Positions 55,777 to 64,000 of a stretch of DNA of 64,000 bases are shown one piece after another; within the stretch, counting starts at the first letter, position 1; each line of letters starts with the position of its first letter. The position numbers and the translations under genes were made by a program. Under the pieces are notes generated by a model that was not told where the DNA came from, made no database searches, and was given only the letters and a program-made list of their open reading frames with translations. The stretch is from Ascoidea rubescens DSM 1968 (Eukaryota > Ascomycota > Saccharomycetes > Ascoideales > Ascoideaceae): positions 625,428 through 689,427 of the forward strand of contig NW_017962913.1 of the NCBI RefSeq assembly GCF_001661345.1, written 5' to 3'.

Positions 55777-58700
55777 TAGCAATAACAACAATAACAACAA
55801 CAACAATAAATTGAACATTCAAATGTTTTACATCAATAAAGATAAGGAAATAAATTCAATCAACAGCAATCTTAACATCTCAAACTTTAATAACCTCAAC
55901 GCTATAAATCAACCCTGCTTATCTGCAAAGCAAATAAGATCCACTTGCCAAACACCAGTTTCCCTATGTTCAACTCCAGTGTCTTCCATAAAAACTCTAC
56001 AACCAATCCAATTTCCCGTTAGGCATCCCCCCTCTCGACGCAAAATCTCTGAAGATCTACTCATCCCCTATACTCCATTTACACAAAATCACTTGGAAAC
56101 CTCTCTTTTAAAAAGACCAAAGCTTAAAAGAATCAAAAACATTCATCACATGTCCGAAGCCCTACAAACTTGGAGCTTTTTAAATATTTATCGCAAACCG
56201 TTAATACTAGACACTTTTACTTTTGACGATTTTATAACCTGTTTGTCTGTCAATAATACAAATTTGGCTACAAAAAATATTCTATTAAACGAAATATTTT
56301 GTGCTCTATTAAGTCTAATTATCAATAAAAAAAACTCAAATGACGAAAATGAAAAAACTAATACCAAATCTGCTCACATCGAAGACTATGACGTCTTTAT
56401 GATATCTTTACCGGTCGAAGACTCTTGGCTTGAATCTGACGAAGAAGAAATTTTAAACGACTTTAACGCTAATTATCCCTTGAGAAGATATGAAAATATA
56501 CCCGAAGATAATGATATTAATGACTCTGTCTCGGAAATTAAAAATATTCCAAACAATCAATCAACAAATCTAGGTGATCAAATTGAAGATAAAAACAAAA
56601 CAGATGTAAAAATTAAAAGCGAAAATCTTAATGAGGAATTGAAAAAATTAGATAATGAGCTTGTTGATATAAATAACACTCAATCACTAACAGATAATCT
56701 AGAAAATATTCAAGTAGACGAAGTTCAACAAGAACTAAAAGAAAAAGAAAATAACTTAAATGATGAAACAATAGAAAATGACGAAGATGATGAGAATAAT
56801 GAAAATGAAGACAAAAATGAAAACGAAAATGAAAACGAAAATGAAATCGCCAGTGAATCTGTCAATGAAAATGATAGTAATGATGATTATGACGAAAACA
56901 ATGAAGAAACTGATGATGAATTAACTGCTGAAAAAGCAGAAACATATCAGATAATATTGGACAAAGCTGTCAATTATCGTAATATAACTTGGCAAGAGCG
57001 ACTTTATAAGCGCCAATTTAAAGATGGATATTGGCAGCTAATACTATTAGGATTTTTAACACACATACAGAATATCCAGGTGTATTCAAAAATAATAGAT
57101 AAAGTTCAGAGGATTTTATTGCCTCCTGGAACAAAGCTAACTTCATTGAATCCTACGTTTATAATGAGAAATTTTTACACAAAATTGAATCTAGAGTACA
57201 GAATTCAGATCTTAGATATTTTATGCCAGATATTGACAAATGGGCCAATAATAAAAAATTATATTGAATTTTGTATGGAAGAAGGTGTAAGATTAAGAAG
57301 AGATAGATTAGAAAAAATTCGTGAACATAAAGGATTAATAGAAAAAGCAAGAGAATATAATGCTCAAGCCCAAGAACTTTTGAAAGATTTTAAAAGCATT
57401 GAGGAGAAGGAAAAGGAAAAAGAAGAAATTAATGAAAAAATAAAAGAAAAACAAAAAAACAAAAAGGAAAAAGAAAACGATAAAGAAAAAGAAAAAGACA
57501 AAGATAAAGAAAATTTCACTGGTGATAAAAATAAAGAAGATTATGATAATAAAAAAAGACCTAGACGTAAAAACTGGACATTAAGAAATGAACCAACTTC
57601 AGCGGAACTTGAGTTTGCAGAAGATAATAAAGAATTTAAAGAAATTATAGAACAAAGAAAAAACACCATTTTAAAGGCTAATGAATATCGTAAGGAAAAA
57701 AAAGAAATTGAAAAACAATTGATGGAAATAGACTGTCAAAGAGTACGTTTAATTGGAAGAGACAGATTTTATAATCGTTATTGGTGGTTTGAAAATAATG
57801 GATTACCAAGATTATCTAGTTCTGGAAACAGTAATCTTGATGAAGAAGATAATGAAAATGAAAATGATAATGAAAACGAAAACGAAAACGAAAACGATGA
57901 AGATGATGTTGAAGATGAAGAAGAAGAAGTTTTGGAAGAAACTTATTTGATGGGAAGACTTTGGATCCAAGGACCTAGTAAAGAAGAATTGGAATATTTT
58001 TTGGATACAAAATCTAGAACTGCAAAGAAAGCCCGAAAATTATTTGACAAATATTCTATTGGAGAAAATAAGAATAAAGAAAAACTTGAAAAAGACGAAA
58101 AATACGAAAAAGATAAGAAAGATAAGAAAGATAAGAATACTGAGACGTTAAAAGCAGAAATTAATGATGAAAATAATAATGATGAAACTGTTGAATTAGA
58201 AGCGGAATCAAAGTTACCTGAAAAAATATCAAATAGCTTTATACAAGTTTGTGAAGAAATTTTCAAATTAAAATTTAATCCAGATAATCTCGAGGTGATT
58301 AGAAAAACCGATAATGGAGAGGAAATATTGATTGAAGAGTCTGGGAAATTGGTAGTACCAGATGAGATATTGGATAATTATAATAATGGCGGTAGTAGTG
58401 ATATTAATAGGGCTATTGTTAGACCAATAGAAAGAAAATTAATAGAAGAAAAAAATGATACATTATTACTTGAATCAGATTGGAGATATATTGATGATGA
58501 AAAAGCGTTTAATGGATTAATTTCGTGGTTGAATATTTGGGGTAAAAGAGATAATAATTTGAAAAAAGAGTTGATTTTAGTTAAAGATAGAATTATATCA
58601 TCAATTGAAGCTCGGAGAAAAGCGTTACATTTAGATGAATTGCCAATTGAAGAAGTTGAGTTAGAAAAAGAAATCAAAGAAACGATATTATCAGATAGTG

Positions 58701-59509
58701 AGGATGAAGAAAACGATGAAGATAGTAGTAATACTTCTGAAGATGATGAAGAAGAAGAAAGAAAGAAAATAAAGCAAATTATTAAAATTAGTGATACGAT
58801 GCGTAGAACCAGACGTAATATGGCATTGATTGAGAAACAAATAGAAATTGAAAAAAAACGAGAACGAGAAAAACAGAAAAGAATAATGGAATCTAAACCA
58901 AGTTCAAGGATAGCTAAAAGAGAAGCCAGAAAGCGTAAGATGAAAGAACATGAAGATAAGAAAAGAAAACATTATAATAATATTAAGAAATTAAAAAAAA
59001 TGAAAGAAGATAGGGAACTTGAAAGATGTTTTCAATATGTTAATATGAATGCGACAGAGGCATTGGGACATTCCCATTTTAATATAGGGGGCAATGGTCA
59101 TCAAGTTAATGGTAATTTCAATGTTAGTGGCAATATCAATGGCAATGACAATGGCAATGGCAATGGCCATGGCCATGTTAATGGGAATATCAATGGCAAT
59201 GGCCATGTTAATGGCAATGCTAATTCTAATTCTAATATCAATACTAATGCAAATGGGAATAGTAACAAAAATGGAAGCAATAAGAATGGTAACAATAGAA
59301 GTTGTATTTTGAAAAATGTGACTAACAAAAATGATAACAAAGAGCTTAAAGAGAGCAGTAATAGTAATTCTAGTAGCTCTAATAATAACAAAGAAAACAA
59401 TTTCAATAGCTCTAATAACAAAGAAAATAAGAGTAATAATGTGAATAACAATGTTACAAACGAGGCTAATGGTAAAGCGAAAAGAAGCAAAAGAAGGAAA
59501 AAAAGTTAA
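53632..59509 (+). CDS. ITC1: ISW2-complex subunit Itc1 (WAC and DDT domains)
   Basis: Two exons: the ATG alone (53632-53634) and 53819-59509. The 184-nt intron (53635-53818) has donor GTAAGC, TACTAAC at 53723-53729 and acceptor TTTTAG. Splicing gives M-VYYKRKPVVYQ, matching Itc1 (MVLYKRKP). The 1,897-residue product is the Acf1-like partner of the Isw2 remodeller, which spaces nucleosomes and represses genes. WAC domain about 1-140 (VWYIPETKEWFRTYDEYLE, ITGNSCYNYFQALDSE), SSKIGAPWVVKEEY about 180, an Asn-rich middle with a long pure AAT run, DDT-like region (about 755-810), the NYRNITWQERLYKRQF block (about 1055), and a D-TOX-like RLIGRDRFYNRYWWF (about 1315). The C-terminus is charged, then Asn/Gly-rich. 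S. cerevisiae Itc1 is 1,264 residues. Confidence 0.94.
55562..55802 (+). repeat. AAC/AAT poly-asparagine tract with an undetermined base
   Basis: A pure AAT run (55583-55771) flanked by mixed AAC/AAT codons encodes roughly 75 asparagines inside ITC1. An N occurs at 55678, so one codon is undetermined and the true repeat number is uncertain. Confidence 0.95.
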
Positions 59510-59828
59510 ATAGGTAGTGTTGAAATAGAATTTATTTAGAGCAGACATAATGGCTATTAAAGTGTAATTTAACGATTATGATATAATATAACTAAACAAT
59601 AAGATATAAGATATAAGATATTGTTTATACAATAAGTAATAATAATAAATGATAATAAATGATGATAAATGATGATAAATGAAATAATAAAATAAATTCA
59701 GATAAATAAAATAAAATAAATAAAAAGAGAATGAAATTAAAAAAAAAGGGAAAAAAAACTAGCTAGTTTAAAGCCTAGATTAAACTTATTTTATTTTGTT
59801 TTGTTTTGTTTTGTTTTATTTTATTTTA
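59510..59828. other. AT-rich convergent spacer
   Basis: 319 bp between the ITC1 and SAE3-like stops. It holds ATAAATGATG repeats (59640-59690) and TTTTATTTTG runs (59785-59830). No gene seen. Confidence 0.6.
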
Positions 59829-60557
59829 TTAAGGTAAATTAAATTTAACATCATTATCATTATCATTACCATTACCATTATCATTATCGTTATCATTAGA
59901 ATCGATTTCAAGATCTTGTAAAACCTGTTTCATATCGATTTGTTTATGATTAGCTATCATTGTAATTAAACCCATCGCGATATCTTTTAATTCATTGTAC
60001 TGATTTAGTTTTTTTATGTGGTCTTTGATAATTAATTCTGGTTTGTTGATTTGATCGTTATTCAAATCTAGTTCGATTATTAAATCTTCACACTGTTTTT
60101 GAATTAGGATTAAAGTGATCTCTTTTGATCTTATTTTTTCGATTTCAGTTGAGATTGAGCTTTTCTCATTTTTGGTTAGTTTCTTTTCGAGCAAATTCAA
60201 ATTCGCATCGTTTATTAGATTTTTCAAGTTATTTGAATCTGACTGTTTAATTTCAAACTTGAAAAAATCAGAGGATTTTGCTAGTTCCTTTAACAACTGT
60301 GGTCTGGTGTTAGTGGTATCAGAAGCAGGAGCAGACGCAGGGACAGAAGAGCTGAAGGTTTTAATACTATCACTACTTCGATATCTGTTGTCTCTGAAGC
60401 GAGAACGAGGATGAGAATCAAGTATTTGGGTGGCCATTAAGCTAGAGTCGTCAGTGCTTATGTTGTTTATGTTGTTTGTGCCAGTGCTGATTGTGTTGTT
60501 ATTAATGGCGTTATTTATGTGATCAAGGCCGCCTTGCGACGATGTGTCTTGAAGCAT
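59829..60557 (-). CDS. SAE3: Swi5/Sae3-family recombination mediator
   Basis: Predicted 242-residue nuclear protein. Near the C-terminus (about 180-220) HIKKLNQYNELKDIAMGLITMIA and KQIDMKQVLQDLEID match the Sae3/Swi5 signature (S. cerevisiae YIKELKEYNELRDAG... with KDVFEEIG). A coiled-coil-like helix (about 125-175, KLTKNEKSSISTEIEKIRSK) precedes it. Sae3 works with Mei5 to load Dmc1 in meiosis; Swi5-Sfr1 does the same for Rad51. Known family members are short (about 90 residues), so the 120-residue Asn/Ser-rich N-terminal extension is unusual. I use the first ATG at 60557; a later ATG (MATQILDSHPRSR) is also possible. A (DN/GN)-rich tail closes the protein. Confidence 0.78.
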   Translation of the reverse strand: MLQDTSSQGGLDHINNAINNNTISTGTNNINNISTDDSSLMATQILDSHPRSRFRDNRYRSSDSIKTFSSSVPASAPASDTTNTRPQLLKELAKSSDFFKFEIKQSDSNNLKNLINDANLNLLEKKLTKNEKSSISTEIEKIRSKEITLILIQKQCEDLIIELDLNNDQINKPELIIKDHIKKLNQYNELKDIAMGLITMIANHKQIDMKQVLQDLEIDSNDNDNDNGNGNDNDNDVKFNLP

Positions 60558-60843
60558 TCTTTGGACAATATATGGGGGAGCAAAAGAAGGCAGAGAAAGT
60601 AGACAGACCAACACCAAAACAAATGACAAAAGTGTTCAGAAAGACAAAAGAAGGATACAGCACCAGCTTTATACCTCCAGATTGCCATTTATTACTCTTG
60701 CCATGTTTTGCAATGTTTGGTGATGCTCGGCCCAAAAGAGCCACCGCGACAAGAGCAGTGCTGCATCCGATGACGTCGCTGTTTCTGCACCCAAGACACA
60801 AAAGCTACGGGTAGATGGTGTGGGCGTTCTCTCTACAGAATTG
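60558..60843. promoter_or_regulatory. Spacer between SAE3-like gene and tRNA-Ser
   Basis: 286 bp. The part nearest the tRNA gene (60720-60800) is GC-rich and contains a TGACGTC motif (60771-60777), one base off the CREB/ATF palindrome. It should be the SAE3-like promoter. Confidence 0.4.
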
Positions 60844-60924
60844 GGCACTATGGCCGAGTGGTTAAGGCGAAAGATTAGAAATCTTTTGGGATTTCCCGCG
60901 CAGGTTCGAGTCCTGCTGGTGTCG
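60844..60924 (+). tRNA. tRNA-Ser (anticodon AGA)
   Basis: An 81-nt tRNA gene without intron. A box TGGCCGAGTGG, anticodon stem with TTAGAAA (anticodon AGA, reading UCU/UCC), a long variable arm typical of serine tRNA (TTTTGGGATTTCCCGCG), B box GGTTCGAGTCC and a run of T right after 60924 as pol III terminator. It is close to S. cerevisiae tRNA-Ser(AGA). The acceptor stem pairs GGCACTA with TGGTGTC with two G-U pairs. Confidence 0.97.
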
Positions 60925-60931
60925 TTTTTTT
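60925..60931 (+). terminator. RNA polymerase III T-run terminator
   Basis: Uninterrupted T residues directly follow the discriminator base of the tRNA-Ser gene. Confidence 0.85.
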
Positions 60932-61062
60932 GTTTTCATCCATCCAGGATGGAGAGAGTGCCGTTTTTGCTGCCTGAGCAGAAGAGTAAAGAAGGAGAAG
61001 AAAAACCAGACGTTCCAGGGCTATTGTTGCAACATGGAGTAAGAGCAGAACTGTTTCTTCTT

Positions 61063-62373
61063 TTACGTACAGCTTTGATAGCACTGGTAGATGATTTCAA
61101 CATCACTGGAATCCGCTTTGAATGGTGACCTCTTTTTCACACACCCCCTACTAATTCTGTTTTCCACATCGTACTTCCTCAAGAGCTCCATGTCTGGGTT
61201 TTCGTCACTCTGCTCGATGCTGTTTCGCGAGTATTCTAGATAAAACGACCCCAAGCTGTCCATTGAAAACGACGATGAGATCGATGGTGCTGCTGGGACC
61301 TTCTTTGTGTTACCACTGATGTCTTTGCTTCCTGTGCTATCTTTATGTCTGTGTTTTCCTCCGAAGATTGGGGTGTTTAATCGTGGAAGACTTAGTCTCT
61401 CTCTCAATGAATGACTTCTGCTCAAGTTTTCAACATGATTCTTTGCAGGATTAATGTCTTTATCATCATTGGTCTCGTGTTTACTATTGTTGGAATGTGA
61501 TGTAAGCTTTTTATTGAAGGCTGGACTCATTTTCTCTTTGAAGTAGTGAAAAGTGGATATTATTGATTCCTTTGCTGACTTTGGTGTAGAAAAATAATTG
61601 TCCTTTTCTCTTTTATTAGAACTGGTGCCATTTTTTTCTTTGTCATTATATTCATCATTTTCATTATTTTCATCATTAATTGTCTCACTGATTTTTCTTG
61701 TTTCCTCATTCAGGTTCTTGTTATTTGGTATAGTTTGAGTCTGAATCTCTTGGTTATCGGTATTCTTTTTATTATCTAAAATTACTCTGGTTTTATTACC
61801 TTTAAAGGAGTATGAATGTGAATGAAACTTTAATGAATTTCTATTTTTTTTAATTCCAATTGTTTTCTTTTCTTTTTCTAGTACAACTTTATCTGAATTA
61901 TTCATTAAAATGACATCATTCCAATTGCTGTTATTATTATTATTATTATAATTGTTGCTCTCTTTATAATTTTCTTTATCGCTATCATTCAAAATAGTGG
62001 ATGAACTAAACGAACTGCTAGAACATGACTCAGAAAATGAATTTGGTATCATTTCATATAAATCAATTATATGATCTATCTTTAATGAATGATCATATTT
62101 AGATTTTACTATTCTGTTGCAATCACTGTCATTGTAATTACTATTATTATAACAATCATTATCATAATAATGATTAGAAGTATATATTGTCGATGGCGAT
62201 AAAAAATTAGGATTTAACTCATTCAATGCTAACACTTCGTTTAACTGATTTAATTGATTATATTCGGGCGAAGTAATTGGTCTTTGGATAAAATTAACTT
62301 TATGATCATATTTATAATTTAATGAATAATGGAATGGATATTTTAATGGATATTTTAATGGATTTAACGTCAT
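61063..62373 (-). CDS. Unrecognised Ser/Asn-rich protein
   Basis: A 436-residue open frame from ATG 62373 (MTLNPLKYPLKYPFHY). I recognise no family. The N-terminal 150 residues are Tyr/Asn/Ser-rich. The middle is Lys/Asn/Glu-rich. The C-terminal third carries more specific-looking wording: YFSTPKSAKESI, ENLSRSHSLRERLSLPRLNTPIFGG, SISSSFSMDSLGSFYLEYSRNS, and a Cys-containing end (RGCVKKRSPFKADSS, YQCYQSCT). The RSHSLRERLSLPRL and SLPRLNTP stretches look like kinase sites in a disordered protein. No membrane segment or signal peptide is evident. Coding is supported by length and biased composition, not by homology. The C-terminal end is GC-richer than the rest. Confidence 0.7.
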   Translation of the reverse strand: MTLNPLKYPLKYPFHYSLNYKYDHKVNFIQRPITSPEYNQLNQLNEVLALNELNPNFLSPSTIYTSNHYYDNDCYNNSNYNDSDCNRIVKSKYDHSLKIDHIIDLYEMIPNSFSESCSSSSFSSSTILNDSDKENYKESNNYNNNNNNSNWNDVILMNNSDKVVLEKEKKTIGIKKNRNSLKFHSHSYSFKGNKTRVILDNKKNTDNQEIQTQTIPNNKNLNEETRKISETINDENNENDEYNDKEKNGTSSNKREKDNYFSTPKSAKESIISTFHYFKEKMSPAFNKKLTSHSNNSKHETNDDKDINPAKNHVENLSRSHSLRERLSLPRLNTPIFGGKHRHKDSTGSKDISGNTKKVPAAPSISSSFSMDSLGSFYLEYSRNSIEQSDENPDMELLRKYDVENRISRGCVKKRSPFKADSSDVEIIYQCYQSCT

Positions 62374-62941
62374 TCTTTTTTATATATCTGTATTGAGCAA
62401 TTCATAATATTTCCTTAATCTCGAAATAGAAAAGCAATATATTTTTGTCCTATCTAATTGTATGAAAACTATTTTATAGCAATATAGTAATATATTTCGA
62501 TAACAAAAGGAAATTGCTTCATTATAGTTGTTTGTTTGTTTTTTTGGTTTTTCTTTGGTTTTTTTTTTTGGCTTCTTTTTAGGCTTCGTCTAGCTTTATT
62601 TGGTTTTGTGGTATAAAATCAGTATCAAGTATATTAAAATCAGAATTTTAGGTCCGATTTCCCTATTCGTGTTTATTATTTAATCTATGAAGGCAAATAC
62701 ATTCATTTGCGATGATAATACAATAAAAAAAGGTCATAAGTAGTTTTAATGTGATTAATTGACAAAAAGAAAACAATAAAAAAGGTTAATGAATGTATCC
62801 TTAAAAAATAACAACAAAAAATAACATTGAAAAAACAAATATTTGAATATTTAATAGTGTGTAAAAAAAAAAAAACTGATTGGTATTATGATTGGTATTG
62901 TGATTAGTATTATGACTCATGTTATGATTATGATTAATATA
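62374..62941. promoter_or_regulatory. Promoter of the unrecognised gene and IPL1 3' region
   Basis: 568 bp between the unrecognised gene start and the IPL1 stop. It has AT-rich DNA, a TTTATATATC element just upstream of the gene (near 62380), A/T runs (62490-62580 and 62780-62870) and no recognised RNA gene. Confidence 0.45.
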
Positions 62942-63970
62942 TTACATGGGATTGGATTTGTTTGGCTTCGGCCAATACTTTTTATTTCTTAAAATCCATG
63001 GATGGTTTTGAGCATCGGATAAAGATATTCTCTTTGTTGGATCATAACGAAGAAGTCTTTTAATCAAATCAACAGCATCCGGTTGCAAAAATTGGGGTAT
63101 TTTCAAATCCACTCTTGCTATTCTTCTATAAGTTGTTTGTTGGCATCCTTCTTCAAATGGAGGGTTTCCTACTAACAATTCATACATTAATATACCCAAA
63201 GCCCAAATGTCTACTTTTTCATTGTGATCTTTGGATTCAATCATTTCTGGGGACAAATAATCCAAAGTTCCACACATCGTTGATCTCTTTAACGACGGAG
63301 CATGGACACTCCAACCGAAATCCGAGAGTTTGATTATATTATCAAAGCCTAGTAGGATGTTTTCAGGTTTAATATCCCTGTGAATTATATGTTTTTTATG
63401 AAGATAGGATAGAGCTAGAATCATCTGATAAATGTAATGGGAAGCTAAAGCGTCATCGAACCTGCCCTTTTTCTTTAAAAACCCATACAATTCGCCATGG
63501 ATAACATATTCTAGGATGAGGTAAACTCTTTTTGAATCATGGAAATAACCGAATAGTCTTAGGACATTTGGATGTCTTAGGTTCGATTGAATTTCGACTT
63601 CTCTTCTAAACTGTTTTTCCACTTTGAAGTGAGTTAGTTCCTCCTTTTCCATTACTTTTAGAGCACAAACATAACCGGTTTTCTTATCACGAACACAGTA
63701 AACTTTTCCAAATTTTCCCTTTCCTAATTTTCTGCCAATTTCAAAATCATTGATAGAGTAGTCTCTTAGGGGTTGTTGTTTTAAATTTAAATTAATAGAA
63801 TTTGATTTTGCAGTGTAGTTGTGGGATATAGTGTGAGTATTATTTGTAGTGTTGTTGGTGGTGTTATTGAATTTGATATCAGCATTGGATTTCCATAGAG
63901 CGGCAGAGGTAGAATTGTTGTTGTTATTGGAAGAGAAGGCCAACTTTGTGTCGAGAGGCTTGAGAAGCAT
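62942..63970 (-). CDS. IPL1: Aurora kinase Ipl1
   Basis: Predicted 342-residue serine/threonine kinase of the chromosomal passenger complex (with Sli15, Bir1, Nbl1), which corrects wrong kinetochore-microtubule attachments, in part through Dam1/DASH subunits such as Spc34. A short Asn/Thr-rich N-terminus (about 1-70) precedes the kinase core: GKGKFGKVY glycine loop, the Lys in [10 protein letters not shown] (about 105), HRDIKPEN (about 200), and the Aurora signature [10 protein letters not shown] with activation-loop Thr in KRSTMCGT (about 229). It closes with the RHPWI-like NHPWILRN. Length fits Ipl1 (367). All catalytic residues are present. The start ATG 63970 lies only 30 bp from the window edge, so its promoter is not visible. 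Confidence 0.96.
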   Translation of the reverse strand: MLLKPLDTKLAFSSNNNNNSTSAALWKSNADIKFNNTTNNTTNNTHTISHNYTAKSNSINLNLKQQPLRDYSINDFEIGRKLGKGKFGKVYCVRDKKTGYVCALKVMEKEELTHFKVEKQFRREVEIQSNLRHPNVLRLFGYFHDSKRVYLILEYVIHGELYGFLKKKGRFDDALASHYIYQMILALSYLHKKHIIHRDIKPENILLGFDNIIKLSDFGWSVHAPSLKRSTMCGTLDYLSPEMIESKDHNEKVDIWALGILMYELLVGNPPFEEGCQQTTYRRIARVDLKIPQFLQPDAVDLIKRLLRYDPTKRISLSDAQNHPWILRNKKYWPKPNKSNPM

Positions 63971-64000
63971 TTTTATAACATAAATAAAGAGAAGAGAAGA

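Noticed and set aside
55513-55822. Poly-Leu and poly-Ile frames across the ITC1 repeat
   Set aside because: Out-of-frame readings of the AAT run inside ITC1.
60820-61128. 102-codon + strand frame over the tRNA-Ser gene
   Set aside because: It reads straight through the tRNA and the 3' end of the unrecognised gene; fortuitous.

Overview
The window is nuclear DNA of a budding yeast (Saccharomycotina). It is AT-rich, with compact single-exon genes, a few short introns with GTATGT-like donors and TACTAAC branch points, asparagine-rich low-complexity coding tracts, and a full set of yeast housekeeping genes. The leucine codon CTG is nearly absent from conserved genes. I found none in ARO1, SAC6 or the arginyl-tRNA synthetase gene and two in the 1,779-codon flippase gene, while TTG is common. 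That points to a lineage where CUG is reassigned or ambiguous. An Ascoidea/Saccharomycopsis-type yeast is my best guess, but it is not proven.

Layout. 1-3483 has no gene: a purine-rich flank, a GC-rich promoter island and a pyrimidine-rich leader, all upstream of a Dnf-type P4-ATPase (3484-8823, +). Next come ARO1 (9054-13739, -) and PEX10 (14020-15114, +), which share a 280-bp promoter, then HEL2 (-, one intron) and PNG1 (-). A 3.2-kb gene-free region leads into an RGT1-like zinc-cluster regulator (+, two introns around a 15-nt exon). SEN1 (-), SAC6 (-), ERD1 (+), a one-gene arginyl-tRNA synthetase (-), a 66-residue glycine-rich CaaX protein (+), LRP1 (+) and IRE1 (-) follow. The right part holds a TDG/MUG-type DNA glycosylase (-), TVP23 (-, intron), a MICOS apoO-like gene (+, intron), GPI8 (-), SPC34 (+), ITC1 (+, intron), SAE3/SWI5-like (-), tRNA-Ser(AGA) (+), an unrecognised serine/asparagine-rich gene (-) and Aurora kinase IPL1 (-).

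Functional themes. The gene set leans, probably by chance, to the secretory pathway (P4-ATPase, PNG1, ERD1, IRE1, TVP23, GPI8) and to chromosome biology (SEN1, LRP1, ITC1, SPC34, IPL1, SAE3, TDG). Spc34 and Ipl1 act together at kinetochores. Several promoters carry CACGTG sites, and a Gcn4-type TGAGTCA lies next to ARO1. Several long promoters share one architecture: a GC-rich core followed by a CT-rich leader on the coding strand.

The most notable signals are a perfect 40-nt palindrome just inside the P4-ATPase coding region, the in-frame-skippable microexon in the RGT1 zinc cluster, two genes whose first coding exon is only the ATG, a likely dual-targeted arginyl-tRNA synthetase, the GC-coded CaaX miniprotein, and CTG avoidance. 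I saw no transposon, LTR element, viral fossil, CRISPR array or rRNA.
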